This document shows, in pieces, positions 24,250-31,993 of a stretch of 36,293 bases of DNA. Position 1 is the first letter of the stretch; every line of letters begins with the position of its first letter. Source of the stretch: Bacillus pumilus. GTDB taxonomy: Bacteria > Bacillota > Bacilli > Bacillales > Bacillaceae. The position numbers and the translations under genes were made by a program. The stretch lies in assembly GCF_002744245.1 (NCBI RefSeq), contig NZ_NKHG01000032.1, positions 1-36,293 on the forward strand, given 5' to 3'. Under the pieces are notes generated by a model, which worked only from the letters and a program-made list of their open reading frames with translations, did no database searches and was not told the origin of the DNA.

Positions 24250-26007
24250 ATGTTTTCAGTATTTGCGAAATTAGGCTGGTTCTTTAAAGAAGAGTGGAGG
24301 CGGTATACGATCGCCATTACGCTGCTGCTCATTGTGAATGTGCTTGAAATGCTACCGCCAAGGTATCTTGGGCAGGCAGTTGATGACATTCGTTCTGGTC
24401 AATTTACAACATCCAGTATTGTGTTTTATGTCACCATTTTTTGTTTGCTTGGTGTCGTAGTCTATACGCTCACGTATTTTTGGATGTATCAGTTATTTGG
24501 CGGCGCGAATGTCATGGAGCGTGTGATGCGCGGAAAACTGATGCGCCACTTACTTAAGATGACACCAACCTTTTATGAAAAGAAAAAAACCGGCAACTTA
24601 ATGGCGTTAGGTACAAACGATTTGAATGCTGTTGCCTTAACGACAGGCTTTGGCGTTCTGACATTGGTTGATTCCACTGCTTATATGCTGATGATCTTTT
24701 TTACGATGGGGCTGACAATTAGCTGGAAATTAACCTTCATGGCCATTATCCCTATGCCGCTGATGGCGATTTTGATTGCGTTTTATGGCAGCAAAATTCA
24801 TGAACGTTTTACAGTCGCTCAAGATGCATTTGGGGATATGAACGATCGTGTACTAGAATCAGTTGCAGGCGTTCGGGTCATCCGGTCTTTTGTACAGGAA
24901 AAACAAGATGTTGAACGCTTTCGCCAAATGACAGATGATGTATTTCAAAAAAATATGCGAGTGGCGATTATTGATTCATTATTTGAGCCGACAGTGAAAT
25001 TACTTGTTGGCATCAGTTACTTAATCGGAATTGGCTACGGTGCATATCTCGTGTTTCAAAGTGATTTAACGATTGGTGAGCTTGTCGCATTTAACGTCTA
25101 TCTTGGGATGATGATCTGGCCAATGTTTGCGATTGGTGAGCTCATTAATATCATGCAAAGAGGGAATGCATCGTTAGATCGATTGAATCATACACTCAGC
25201 TACAAGCCGGATGTAACAGACGCAGCTAAGCCAAAAATGTTACAAGAGCCTGGTGATATCGAATTTGATCAAGTGACGTTCAGATATCCAACTTCGTCTA
25301 AAGATAATTTAATCGATGTGTCATTTACTGTGAGAAAAGGGCAAACGATTGGGATTACAGGGAAAACAGGAAGCGGCAAAACAACGATCATAAAACAGCT
25401 CCTGCGGCAGTACCCACCAGGTGATGGGCAAATACTGCTTTCAGGTGTTCCAATCCAAGACATTGGTTTGGATCAGCTATTTCAATGGATCGGTTATGTA
25501 CCGCAGGATCATATCCTTTTTTCCAAAAGTGTAGAAGAGAATATGCGCTTTGGTCATAGAGAAGCGAAACAAAATGAATTAGCACAAGCGATCAATGACG
25601 CCTATTTTGAAAAAGATTTACGCCTGTTGCCAGAAGGCTTGGAAACCATGGTTGGGGAAAAGGGCGTGGCGCTGTCAGGCGGACAAAAGCAGCGAATTTC
25701 CATCGCACGTGCTTTATTAATTGATCCTGACATTTTAATTTTAGATGACTCGTTATCTGCGGTTGATGCGAAAACAGAAACCGCTATTTTAGAAAATTTA
25801 AGACAAAACCGTCATGGAAAAACGACGTTCATTACAACACATCGTCTATCAGCTGTTGAGCATGCGGATCTCATTCTTGTGATGGAAGAAGGACGTATTG
25901 TCCAAAAGGGAACCCATCAAGCACTTATTCAGCAAGATGGATGGTACAAGGAACAATTTCTGCGTCAGCAGCTGACAAATCAGCTGGAAGGAGGGGATGA
26001 GGCATGA
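24250..26007 (+). CDS. bmrC: Multidrug ABC exporter half-transporter BmrC
   Basis: BmrC is one half of the heterodimeric drug exporter BmrCD. The 585-residue protein has a six-helix membrane domain (about 15-310) and a nucleotide-binding domain (about 340-575). The latter shows Walker A GKTGSGKTT, Q-loop YVPQDH, signature ALSGGQKQR and Walker B ILILDDSLSAVD. The residue after Walker B is Asp instead of the catalytic Glu, so one ATP site is degenerate, as in B. subtilis BmrC. AAAAGGAGAG precedes the ATG. Its stop overlaps the bmrD start (ATGA), showing translational coupling. The upstream attenuator should make expression antibiotic-inducible. Confidence 0.93.
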   Translation: MFSVFAKLGWFFKEEWRRYTIAITLLLIVNVLEMLPPRYLGQAVDDIRSGQFTTSSIVFYVTIFCLLGVVVYTLTYFWMYQLFGGANVMERVMRGKLMRHLLKMTPTFYEKKKTGNLMALGTNDLNAVALTTGFGVLTLVDSTAYMLMIFFTMGLTISWKLTFMAIIPMPLMAILIAFYGSKIHERFTVAQDAFGDMNDRVLESVAGVRVIRSFVQEKQDVERFRQMTDDVFQKNMRVAIIDSLFEPTVKLLVGISYLIGIGYGAYLVFQSDLTIGELVAFNVYLGMMIWPMFAIGELINIMQRGNASLDRLNHTLSYKPDVTDAAKPKMLQEPGDIEFDQVTFRYPTSSKDNLIDVSFTVRKGQTIGITGKTGSGKTTIIKQLLRQYPPGDGQILLSGVPIQDIGLDQLFQWIGYVPQDHILFSKSVEENMRFGHREAKQNELAQAINDAYFEKDLRLLPEGLETMVGEKGVALSGGQKQRISIARALLIDPDILILDDSLSAVDAKTETAILENLRQNRHGKTTFITTHRLSAVEHADLILVMEEGRIVQKGTHQALIQQDGWYKEQFLRQQLTNQLEGGDEA

Positions 26008-28019
26008 CAACAGGAAGAAGACTCCTTGCCTATGCACTCCTATATAAAAAAGTATTGTCTGTTGCCTTGATCTTTCTGATCATTGCGGTTGGTGCTGAGC
26101 TGACAGGACCATTTATTGGGAAGAAAATGATTGATGATCATATTTTAGGTGTAGAAAAACCGTATGTTGAGGTAAATGAAAAAACAGACGAAACAGTTCA
26201 TTACCAGGGAAATAACTATATACGAAGCGATCGATTAAAAGGTGAAGATGAATCCGGAAGGCAAATCAATGTGGTGCAAGTTGGATTTGGCTACTTTTTT
26301 GTGAATGAGCGGATTCGTTTTGATGGAAATCGAACGATATCGGGAGATCAGCTCACCATTGAAAATGGGAACGAGCGCCAAACCTATGACGTAAAACGGT
26401 TATCTAAGGAAGAAATTTTTGCTTTTTATCATCCGGAAATCAGTGGTTTGGTGCAGCTTGTTCTATTTTATTTAGGGTTGTTGATCGTTGCGATTTTCTT
26501 TCAGTATGGACAGCATTATTTGCTCCAGCGGATTGCAAATCGTATTATCCAAAAAATGAGGGTAGACATCTTTGAGCATATTCAAACCTTACCCATCCGG
26601 TATTTTGATAATTTACCGGCTGGAAAGGTTGTAGCCCGAATCACCAATGACACTGAAACCATTCGAGATTTATATGTGACAGTGCTGGCTAATTTCGTGA
26701 CGAGTGCCATATACATGATTGGAATTTACATTGCCATGTTTTTATTAAATGTGAAGCTGGCACTGATTTGTTTGGTGGCTGTGCCAACTATTTTCCTATG
26801 GTCGTTGACTTACCGAAAGTTTGCATCGGTGTACAACCACCGCATTCGTTCAATCATTAGTGAAATCAACGCCAAGCTAAATGAAGCTATTCAAGGAATG
26901 ACGATTATTCAAGCGTTTCGTCATGAAAAAGCGACGAAAGAAGAATTTGATGAATTGAATAACAGCCACTTTCGTTATCAGCGAAAGATGCTTCATTTAA
27001 ATTCACTCCTTTCACATAACTTGGTCAACCTGCTTCGTAATTCAGCGTATGTTGCGCTTATTTGGTACTTTGGAGGCGCGTCCTTAAGTGCGTCAGGCAT
27101 TGTTTCCATTGGGGTACTTTATGCGTTTGTCGATTATTTAAATCGATTGTTCCAGCCTATTACAGGCATAGTGAACCAATTTTCAAGATTGGAATTAGCA
27201 AGGGTCTCATCTGAAAGGGTCTTCCGATTATTAGATGAGCCAGGAACAAAAGTGGAAGAGCCTGTTCAGAAGAAAATGGAGGGACACGTTGCGTTTCAAG
27301 ATGTCACCTTCGCTTATAATGAAGGGAAAAACGTATTAAAGAGCATTACCTTTGAAGCAAAAAAAGGTCAAACGGTTGCACTCGTGGGCCATACAGGTTC
27401 TGGGAAAAGCTCGATCATGAACTTGCTGCTGCGGTTTTATGATATTCAACAAGGAGACATTCTCATTGATGGAGAAAGCATTTATCAGAAGTCGCGTCAA
27501 ACTTTGCGTAAACAAATGGGCATAGTTCTACAAGATCCGTATTTATTTTCTGGAACGATTGCATCCAATGTCAGCTTAGGGAATGAAGACATTAAAAGAG
27601 AAACCATTGAATCATCATTAAAGCAGGTTGGCGCAACAGAGTTATTAAAGCACCTGCCTCAAGGCTTTGATGAACCAGTGATTGAAAAGGGAAGTACCCT
27701 CTCCTCTGGGGAGCGTCAATTGGTTTCATTTGCCCGCGCACTGGCGTACGATCCAGCGATCTTAATTTTAGATGAAGCCACTGCCAACATCGACACAGAA
27801 ACAGAAGCCATCATTCAGCGGGCGCTTGAAGTGGTCAAAGAAGGAAGAACCACCTTCGTCATTGCTCACCGATTATCCACTATAAAAAAAGCCGACATGA
27901 TTTTGGTGTTAGAAAAGGGTGAAATCGTCGAGCGAGGCAATCATGAACAACTGATGCAACAAGCTGGGCTGTATGCTCAAATGTACGAACTGCAAAAAGG
28001 AGCTGTTGCTAGCAGCTAA
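26004..28019 (+). CDS. bmrD: Multidrug ABC exporter half-transporter BmrD
   Basis: BmrD is the second half of BmrCD. The 671-residue protein has an insert of about 100 residues between helices 1 and 2 (about 45-145), which forms the extracellular domain known in BmrD. The remaining membrane helices and an NBD (about 425-660) follow. The NBD has Walker A GHTGSGKSS, Q-loop IVLQDPYLFSG, Walker B ILILDEATANID with the catalytic Glu, and H-loop IAHRLST. Its signature reads LSSGERQ, off the LSGGQ consensus. That pairs the degenerate signature here with the degenerate Walker B of BmrC, giving one active and one inactive ATP site. GGAAGGAGGGG precedes the ATG. Confidence 0.93.
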   Translation: MTTGRRLLAYALLYKKVLSVALIFLIIAVGAELTGPFIGKKMIDDHILGVEKPYVEVNEKTDETVHYQGNNYIRSDRLKGEDESGRQINVVQVGFGYFFVNERIRFDGNRTISGDQLTIENGNERQTYDVKRLSKEEIFAFYHPEISGLVQLVLFYLGLLIVAIFFQYGQHYLLQRIANRIIQKMRVDIFEHIQTLPIRYFDNLPAGKVVARITNDTETIRDLYVTVLANFVTSAIYMIGIYIAMFLLNVKLALICLVAVPTIFLWSLTYRKFASVYNHRIRSIISEINAKLNEAIQGMTIIQAFRHEKATKEEFDELNNSHFRYQRKMLHLNSLLSHNLVNLLRNSAYVALIWYFGGASLSASGIVSIGVLYAFVDYLNRLFQPITGIVNQFSRLELARVSSERVFRLLDEPGTKVEEPVQKKMEGHVAFQDVTFAYNEGKNVLKSITFEAKKGQTVALVGHTGSGKSSIMNLLLRFYDIQQGDILIDGESIYQKSRQTLRKQMGIVLQDPYLFSGTIASNVSLGNEDIKRETIESSLKQVGATELLKHLPQGFDEPVIEKGSTLSSGERQLVSFARALAYDPAILILDEATANIDTETEAIIQRALEVVKEGRTTFVIAHRLSTIKKADMILVLEKGEIVERGNHEQLMQQAGLYAQMYELQKGAVASS

Positions 28020-28032
28020 AGTGAAAAGTCGA

Positions 28033-28068
28033 AAAAAGAGTCTCCTTCAGCGAAAGAGGCTCTTTTTG
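28033..28068 (+). terminator. Terminator of bmrCD
   Basis: AAAAGAGTCTC pairs with GAGGCTCTTTT (wobble pairs in the middle) and is followed by Ts, 14 bases after the bmrD stop. Confidence 0.78.
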
Positions 28069-28084
28069 ATTTCATTAAGGAACG

Positions 28085-28121
28085 AAAAAGCCGAGGCTTT
28101 ATTTTATCGCCTCGACTTTTT
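28085..28121. terminator. Second terminator hairpin between bmrD and yheG
   Basis: AAAAAGCCGAGGC (28085-28097) pairs with GCCTCGACTTTTT (28109-28121) with one mismatch. It has Ts on both strands and may stop both converging units. Confidence 0.75.
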
Positions 28122-28153
28122 CCTTGTTGTATATGGTTTGCACGGACTAAAGG

Positions 28154-28771
28154 TTAATAAGCGATGCCGACTCGCTGCTGCAAAAATTCCTTCGAATTTA
28201 ACTGCTGATATAAAAAGTGTGCGGTATCTTCAACTGAAATTTTCTTTCCATCTATAGGGAGAAAATCTTTTTCATAGCGATATGACCGTGTCACTTCTCC
28301 ATCTGGTAAATAGGTTGGGCAAATAATGGTCCAATCTACTTCAGTCGATTGAAGGATTTCAAATGCTTTCGCATGCTCTTTAGCTGCGCGGGTAGTAGTT
28401 CGCTTTGATTCATTTGTTTCAAAGCGGTAAAGCTCCGGTTGCTGTCTTGCTTTTAAAATACCCGCAGTGCCAATCGTAATAATTCTTGATGTCCCTGTTT
28501 GCTTCATGGCTTGTACGATATGCTCCATTGAAATAGATAATGTATCATCACCATCTGTCGATAGACAGCTCACAACAATATCTGCTCCTTTGATTGTCTC
28601 AAGCACATCCTCTTGATTTCTTGAATTGCCGGTGACTTGAAACATACCCGCAAGCATTCCTTCACGGTTTGTCCGAATTAACGAACGAACCATGTAACGG
28701 TCATCTACTTGAACAAATCGAAGAAATGCTTGTCCTACACGTCCATGAGCACCGAAAAGAGCTATTTTCAT
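28154..28771 (-). CDS. yheG: NAD(P)-binding Rossmann protein (atypical SDR) YheG
   Basis: This 205-residue protein starts MKIALFGAHGRVGQAFLRF, an NAD(P)-binding Gly motif (GxxGxxG) in an atypical short-chain dehydrogenase of the flavin-reductase/NmrA type. Further segments are GADIVVSCLSTDGDD, IITIGTAGILK, and WTIICPTYLPDG near residue 150. It probably reduces or senses a small substrate that is unknown to me. The frame is open from 28825, but GGAGGG lies nine bases before the ATG at 28771, which gives the canonical N-terminus. Confidence 0.83.
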   Translation of the reverse strand: MKIALFGAHGRVGQAFLRFVQVDDRYMVRSLIRTNREGMLAGMFQVTGNSRNQEDVLETIKGADIVVSCLSTDGDDTLSISMEHIVQAMKQTGTSRIITIGTAGILKARQQPELYRFETNESKRTTTRAAKEHAKAFEILQSTEVDWTIICPTYLPDGEVTRSYRYEKDFLPIDGKKISVEDTAHFLYQQLNSKEFLQQRVGIAY

Positions 28772-28827
28772 CTGTTCGATCCCTCCACTACATACTATAA
28801 GTGAAAAGAACCCAAAATGGTACAATT

Positions 28828-28944
28828 TTATGTCATGCTTTTTTTGTAAAGATGAAAGGACCGAATACTATGAGCATATTCACATAATAGAGAAATCCCT
28901 ACAAATTGGAAAAGTTCAAAATTCATACCGGAAATAATGTCCAT
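28828..28944 (-). pseudogene. yheF: Small gene at the yheF position, probable one-base frameshift
   Basis: GAAAGGAGCGG lies before an ATG at 28944. The frame reads MDIISGMNFELFQFV and then a non-hydrophobic tail, ending at 28828 (38 residues). Removing one G from the GGG run after FQFV would give GFLYYVNMLIVFGPFIFTKK, a clean membrane helix ending at 28833. A 36-residue single-span protein is the more natural product, and B. subtilis has the small gene yheF here. Either the sequence has one base too many or the gene is broken. Confidence 0.5.
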
Positions 28945-29006
28945 GAAGATCCGCTCCTTTCTAATACATAGTATGAGCAGAAAGGGAATTGGTGAGGATA
29001 AAAGCA

Positions 29007-29038
29007 AAAAAAGAAGACACCATAAGAGGTGCCTTCTA
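29007..29038 (-). terminator. Terminator of sspB
   Basis: On the minus strand AGAAGGCACC pairs with GGTGTCTTCT (29013-29022 with 29029-29038) and runs into seven Ts, 17 bases after the sspB stop. Confidence 0.88.
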
Positions 29039-29054
29039 TGATCCAGATATGAAA

Positions 29055-29258
29055 TTAAGCTTTTGTTCCGCCAAGGTTTTGCTGAGCGTAAGACACAAGA
29101 CGTTTTGTGATTTCTCCACCAACTGAACCGTTAGCACGAGCTGTTGTTTCTGCTCCAAGGTTTACACCAAATTCAGAAGCGATTTCGTATTTCATTTGAT
29201 CGATTGCTTGCTCTGCTCCTGGAACAAGTAATTGATTTGAGCTGTTAGAATTTGTCAT
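29055..29258 (-). CDS. sspB: Alpha/beta-type small acid-soluble spore protein
   Basis: This 67-residue SASP binds spore DNA and protects it from UV and heat; it is degraded by Gpr at germination. The Gpr cleavage region is visible as [13 protein letters not shown], and the conserved second half is [28 protein letters not shown] precedes the ATG. Expression should be forespore-specific through sigma-G; a matching promoter lies 122 bases upstream, leaving a long leader that contains a tRNA-like fold. Which alpha/beta SASP of B. subtilis is the exact counterpart is set by position. Confidence 0.92.
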   Translation of the reverse strand: MTNSNSSNQLLVPGAEQAIDQMKYEIASEFGVNLGAETTARANGSVGGEITKRLVSYAQQNLGGTKA

Positions 29259-29292
29259 GATGTGAATCTCCTTTTTATATATGATTTGGTTT

Positions 29293-29356
29293 TGGTTGGG
29301 TTTGCTGGAATCGCACCAACGAAATGATCAAGTCATTTGCCACTTGGCGAAACCCA
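29293..29356 (-). ncRNA. tRNA(Gln)-like cloverleaf upstream of sspB
   Basis: On the minus strand 64 bases fold into a compact cloverleaf. The acceptor is TGGGTTT with AAACCCA (7 bp), then A and CCA. The D-like arm is GCC-AAGT-GGC. The anticodon-like arm is AAATG-ACTTGAT-CATTT. The T-arm is GTTGG-TGCGATT-CCAGC. From memory, the T stem, the GCCAAG and GGC pieces and the TTG at the anticodon place resemble Bacillus tRNA-Gln(UUG). The acceptor stem differs on both sides yet still pairs. The D-loop is shortened, U33 is C, and one T-loop base deviates, so it is not a normal tRNA. It would lie inside the sspB leader if the sigma-G-like promoter is right. Confidence 0.55.
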
Positions 29357-29379
29357 ATACGATATCGCTTTACACTAAG

Positions 29380-29408
29380 TATTATGGATATTAGCGATGA
29401 AAACATAC
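29380..29408 (-). promoter_or_regulatory. Sigma-G-like promoter of sspB
   Basis: On the minus strand GTATG (29404-29408) and CATAATA (29380-29386), 17 bases apart, fit the sigma-G pattern (GNATR, CATNNTA). Transcription from here would give a leader of about 115 bases that includes the tRNA-like fold. No equally good site is seen closer to sspB. Confidence 0.45.
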
Positions 29409-29442
29409 GAAAAATGACATGGTAAATGTTGTTTCAACATGC

Positions 29443-29471
29443 AAAAACCATCACCCGATAGTGAGTGATGG
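29443..29471 (-). terminator. Terminator of msmX
   Basis: On the minus strand CCATCAC pairs with GTGATGG (29448-29454 with 29465-29471) and is followed by TTTTT, 18 bases after the msmX stop. Confidence 0.85.
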
Positions 29472-29488
29472 TGCACGAGAACTTTTCC

Positions 29489-30595
29489 TTATTCAGCTGA
29501 GCGAATGCGCAGCTCAGTATCAGTATCGAAGAAGTGAGCTTTATTCATATCGATGGCAAGTGGTATAGACTGACCTGCTTGAACATCCGTACGAGAATCA
29601 ACACGTGCAATAAACGATTGACCATCAAGAGAAGAATAAAGCATCGTTTCTGCTCCCATTAATTCAGCCACTTCTACGCTTGCCTCAATTTTTGTTCCTT
29701 CAGATGCCTCTATAAACACAGGCTCATCATGGAAGTCTTCTGGCCTGATACCTAGAATGACATCCTTTCCAATATAGCCCTGACTACGTAATACCTTCAT
29801 TTTTCCTTCTGGTACACGAATGTGCGTGTTTCCAACGGTAATGGCACCGTCAGAAAGCTTTCCTGTAAAAAAGTTCATCGCAGGAGAGCCGATGAATCCG
29901 CCAACAAAAACATTCTCTGGGTTTTCATAAACATCCTTCGGCGCGCCAACCTGCTGAATAAAGCCATCTTTCATGACGACAAGACGAGTAGCCATTGTCA
30001 TCGCTTCAGTCTGATCATGTGTAACATAGATAAATGTCGTTTGCAGGCGCTGGTGAAGTTTAGAAATTTCAGCTCGCATTTGAACACGTAGTTTCGCATC
30101 TAGGTTAGAGAGCGGCTCATCCAAAAGAAAGACTTTTGCATCGCGCACAATCGCTCTGCCAAGTGCAACACGCTGTCTTTGACCGCCAGACAATGCTTTT
30201 GGTTTTCTGTCTAAATATTGTTCAAGCCCTAATATTTTAGCGGCATTTCGAACCCGCTCATCAATTTCTGTTTTAGGAAATTTCCGAAGCTTTAACCCAA
30301 AAGCCATATTATCGTACACGTTCATGTGAGGATATAATGCATAGTTTTGGAAAACCATCGCAATATCCCGATCTTTTGGTGCCACGTCATTCATCCGTTT
30401 ACCGTCTAACAGAAAGTCCCCTTGTGAAATCTCTTCAAGACCTGCAATCATACGTAGGGTGGTTGATTTTCCGCAGCCTGATGGACCAACAAACACAATA
30501 AATTCTTTATCCTGTATATGTAGATTAAAGTTATCTACTGCTGTTACCTTGTTATCGTACACTTTATAAATTTGATTGAGCATCATTTCAGCCAT
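29489..30595 (-). CDS. msmX: Sugar-importer ATPase MsmX (shared energising subunit)
   Basis: MsmX is the ATP-binding subunit of ABC sugar importers; in B. subtilis one MsmX serves several permeases for maltodextrin, arabino-oligosaccharides and pectin fragments. The 368-residue protein has Walker A GPSGCGKSTT, Q-loop MVFQNYALYPHM, signature LSGGQRQR, Walker B VFLLDEPLSNLD and H-loop YVTHDQTEA. The C-terminal OB-fold regulatory domain (about 240-365) includes LGIRPEDFHDE. No permease gene is nearby, as expected for a shared subunit. GGGAGG precedes the ATG. A cre site lies just upstream, pointing to CcpA control. Confidence 0.92.
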   Translation of the reverse strand: MAEMMLNQIYKVYDNKVTAVDNFNLHIQDKEFIVFVGPSGCGKSTTLRMIAGLEEISQGDFLLDGKRMNDVAPKDRDIAMVFQNYALYPHMNVYDNMAFGLKLRKFPKTEIDERVRNAAKILGLEQYLDRKPKALSGGQRQRVALGRAIVRDAKVFLLDEPLSNLDAKLRVQMRAEISKLHQRLQTTFIYVTHDQTEAMTMATRLVVMKDGFIQQVGAPKDVYENPENVFVGGFIGSPAMNFFTGKLSDGAITVGNTHIRVPEGKMKVLRSQGYIGKDVILGIRPEDFHDEPVFIEASEGTKIEASVEVAELMGAETMLYSSLDGQSFIARVDSRTDVQAGQSIPLAIDMNKAHFFDTDTELRIRSAE

Positions 30596-30620
30596 AGATG
30601 ATAGCCTCCCAGTCCCTTAT

Positions 30621-30673
30621 TGAAAGCGCTTTACTAATAAATAAAGTGTATAAAATAGGTGAGATTCTGTAAA
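30621..30673 (-). promoter_or_regulatory. msmX promoter with cre site
   Basis: On the minus strand TTTACA (30668-30673) and TACACT (30645-30650) are spaced by 17 bases. The cre-type palindrome GTAAAGCGCTTTCA (30621-30634) lies just downstream, over the early transcribed region. CcpA repression is inferred. Confidence 0.5.
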
Positions 30674-30732
30674 TGGACAACGTGCACAACATCTTATTTT
30701 AATTTTTGGGCAGGGTGCTCACGTAAACCATT

Positions 30733-31608
30733 TTATGAAAGGTCGAGAAGGTTCATCATAAAATAGGCAGCCGAAGCTTCTTGGAAATGTCGTATATCTA
30801 ATCCTGTTCGCTCAATAAATTTATCGATTCGATATTGAAGGCTGTTTCTGTGAACATATAAAGCTTTTGCTGCCTGAGAAGCATTTAAATTACATTGCAT
30901 ATAGGTCAAAAGGGTGCGGAAAACGTCCCGATCAAAGACCGCTTCTTTAAATGCATCAGAAATAGCGTCAGAAACTTTGGAGGCATCATATCGAATGAGA
31001 GATGGCAAACATTGATAAAATGTTGTAACCCCTGACCTAAGCTTTCCTCGTTGCAGATGCCACAAAAAGAGCTGATGTTCATTTAACACTCTCATTTTTA
31101 AATACTCATTTGGCAAGTGCAGCTGTCCTTGTAAAAAGACAGAATCTGTTAAAAAGTCACTAGTGATGGCCTGAGACAAATCATTTAGCAGATTTAGTTG
31201 ACCATTTTCTGATGTGGCATTTGTTTGAATCAGCATAGCTGTGTCAGGGCTTGTCCAAATGAAATGCATGTGTTCGAGGCTGCTGTTCACAGCCTCTTTT
31301 ATTTGATGCCTTTGTTCTCGTTGGTGTTCCATTTTAAAATAATGTACACGGACGGACTGTTGGACAGTTAGTGGTTTGTTTTCAAAAAGATAGCTGTACC
31401 ATTGCTGTTCATCCTTTGTTTCCTGCGTATGAGATAAATCAATAGGTGTAAGGAAAGAATTGAGAAGAAGTGTTTCTCTTGCTGTTAGCTCCGTTTTGTC
31501 TACTCCGAATATGTCGCCTTCGTCCGTTTGATACCAAAGAATGTGTTTGTCATTTGTTGGTGAGCTGATGATATGGTGTCCGTAAACAAGCTTTAACTTT
31601 TCTAACAT
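30733..31608 (-). CDS. yxkF: PucR/CdaR-type transcriptional regulator (YxkF-like)
   Basis: This 291-residue protein has a C-terminal HTH_30 domain (about 235-290: LLTYMQCNLNASQAAKALYV, then HRNSLQYRIDKFIERTGLD). That is the hallmark of the PucR/CdaR (sugar-diacid regulator) group. The N-terminal 220 residues lack a domain I can name. AAGGAG precedes the ATG. In B. subtilis a similar gene (yxkF) lies beside msmX, so the pair seems to travel together. It may regulate msmX or a sugar-related target; its ligand is unknown. Confidence 0.75.
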   Translation of the reverse strand: MLEKLKLVYGHHIISSPTNDKHILWYQTDEGDIFGVDKTELTARETLLLNSFLTPIDLSHTQETKDEQQWYSYLFENKPLTVQQSVRVHYFKMEHQREQRHQIKEAVNSSLEHMHFIWTSPDTAMLIQTNATSENGQLNLLNDLSQAITSDFLTDSVFLQGQLHLPNEYLKMRVLNEHQLFLWHLQRGKLRSGVTTFYQCLPSLIRYDASKVSDAISDAFKEAVFDRDVFRTLLTYMQCNLNASQAAKALYVHRNSLQYRIDKFIERTGLDIRHFQEASAAYFMMNLLDLS

Positions 31609-31628
31609 GGCGAGGCTCCTTAAACAGT

Positions 31629-31838
31629 TTAATCATAGACATGGAATAGCATTAATTCGTGGATTTCTTCTTTTAAGGTTGGTTCGACTTCATGAGGCGG
31701 AAGCTGGGAGCCCCATTCAATATCACCCGTTTTGTGGTAAATGCCTTCATAGTGTGCACCGTTGTGGAAAAAGGATATTTTCCAGCCCGGCAATTGTGCT
31801 TTTTTAAAGAGAGGTTTCCATTGAAAATGAGAAATCAT
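31629..31838 (-). CDS. yheE: Conserved small protein YheE (DUF5342)
   Basis: This 69-residue soluble protein is rich in aromatic and His residues (HFQWKPLF, GWKISFFHNGAHYEGIYH). It matches the size of B. subtilis YheE. AAGGAGG lies ten bases before the ATG. It lies 20 bases before yxkF on the same strand. Function is unknown. The gap between it and yheD (31839-31993) holds no gene that I can see. Confidence 0.75.
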   Translation of the reverse strand: MISHFQWKPLFKKAQLPGWKISFFHNGAHYEGIYHKTGDIEWGSQLPPHEVEPTLKEEIHELMLFHVYD

Positions 31839-31993
31839 ATCATCATTGCCTCCTTGCTTTTATTGATGAAACAATAAGTACATACGACAATACGGAAACA
31901 ACCTTTACACTTGGTTTTATTGTATCTCATCTGATGAAAAGAGCATAGGAAAAGCATAGATTTGAGACCACCGTCACGAGAATAGAAAAACAA

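Noticed and set aside
24093-24389. Minus-strand frame of 98 codons over the bmrC start
   Set aside because: It is antisense to the start of bmrC, low in complexity and lacks a ribosome site.
27973-28257. Plus-strand frame of 94 codons at the end of bmrD
   Set aside because: It overlaps the bmrD end, two terminators and the yheG end, and is best explained as chance.
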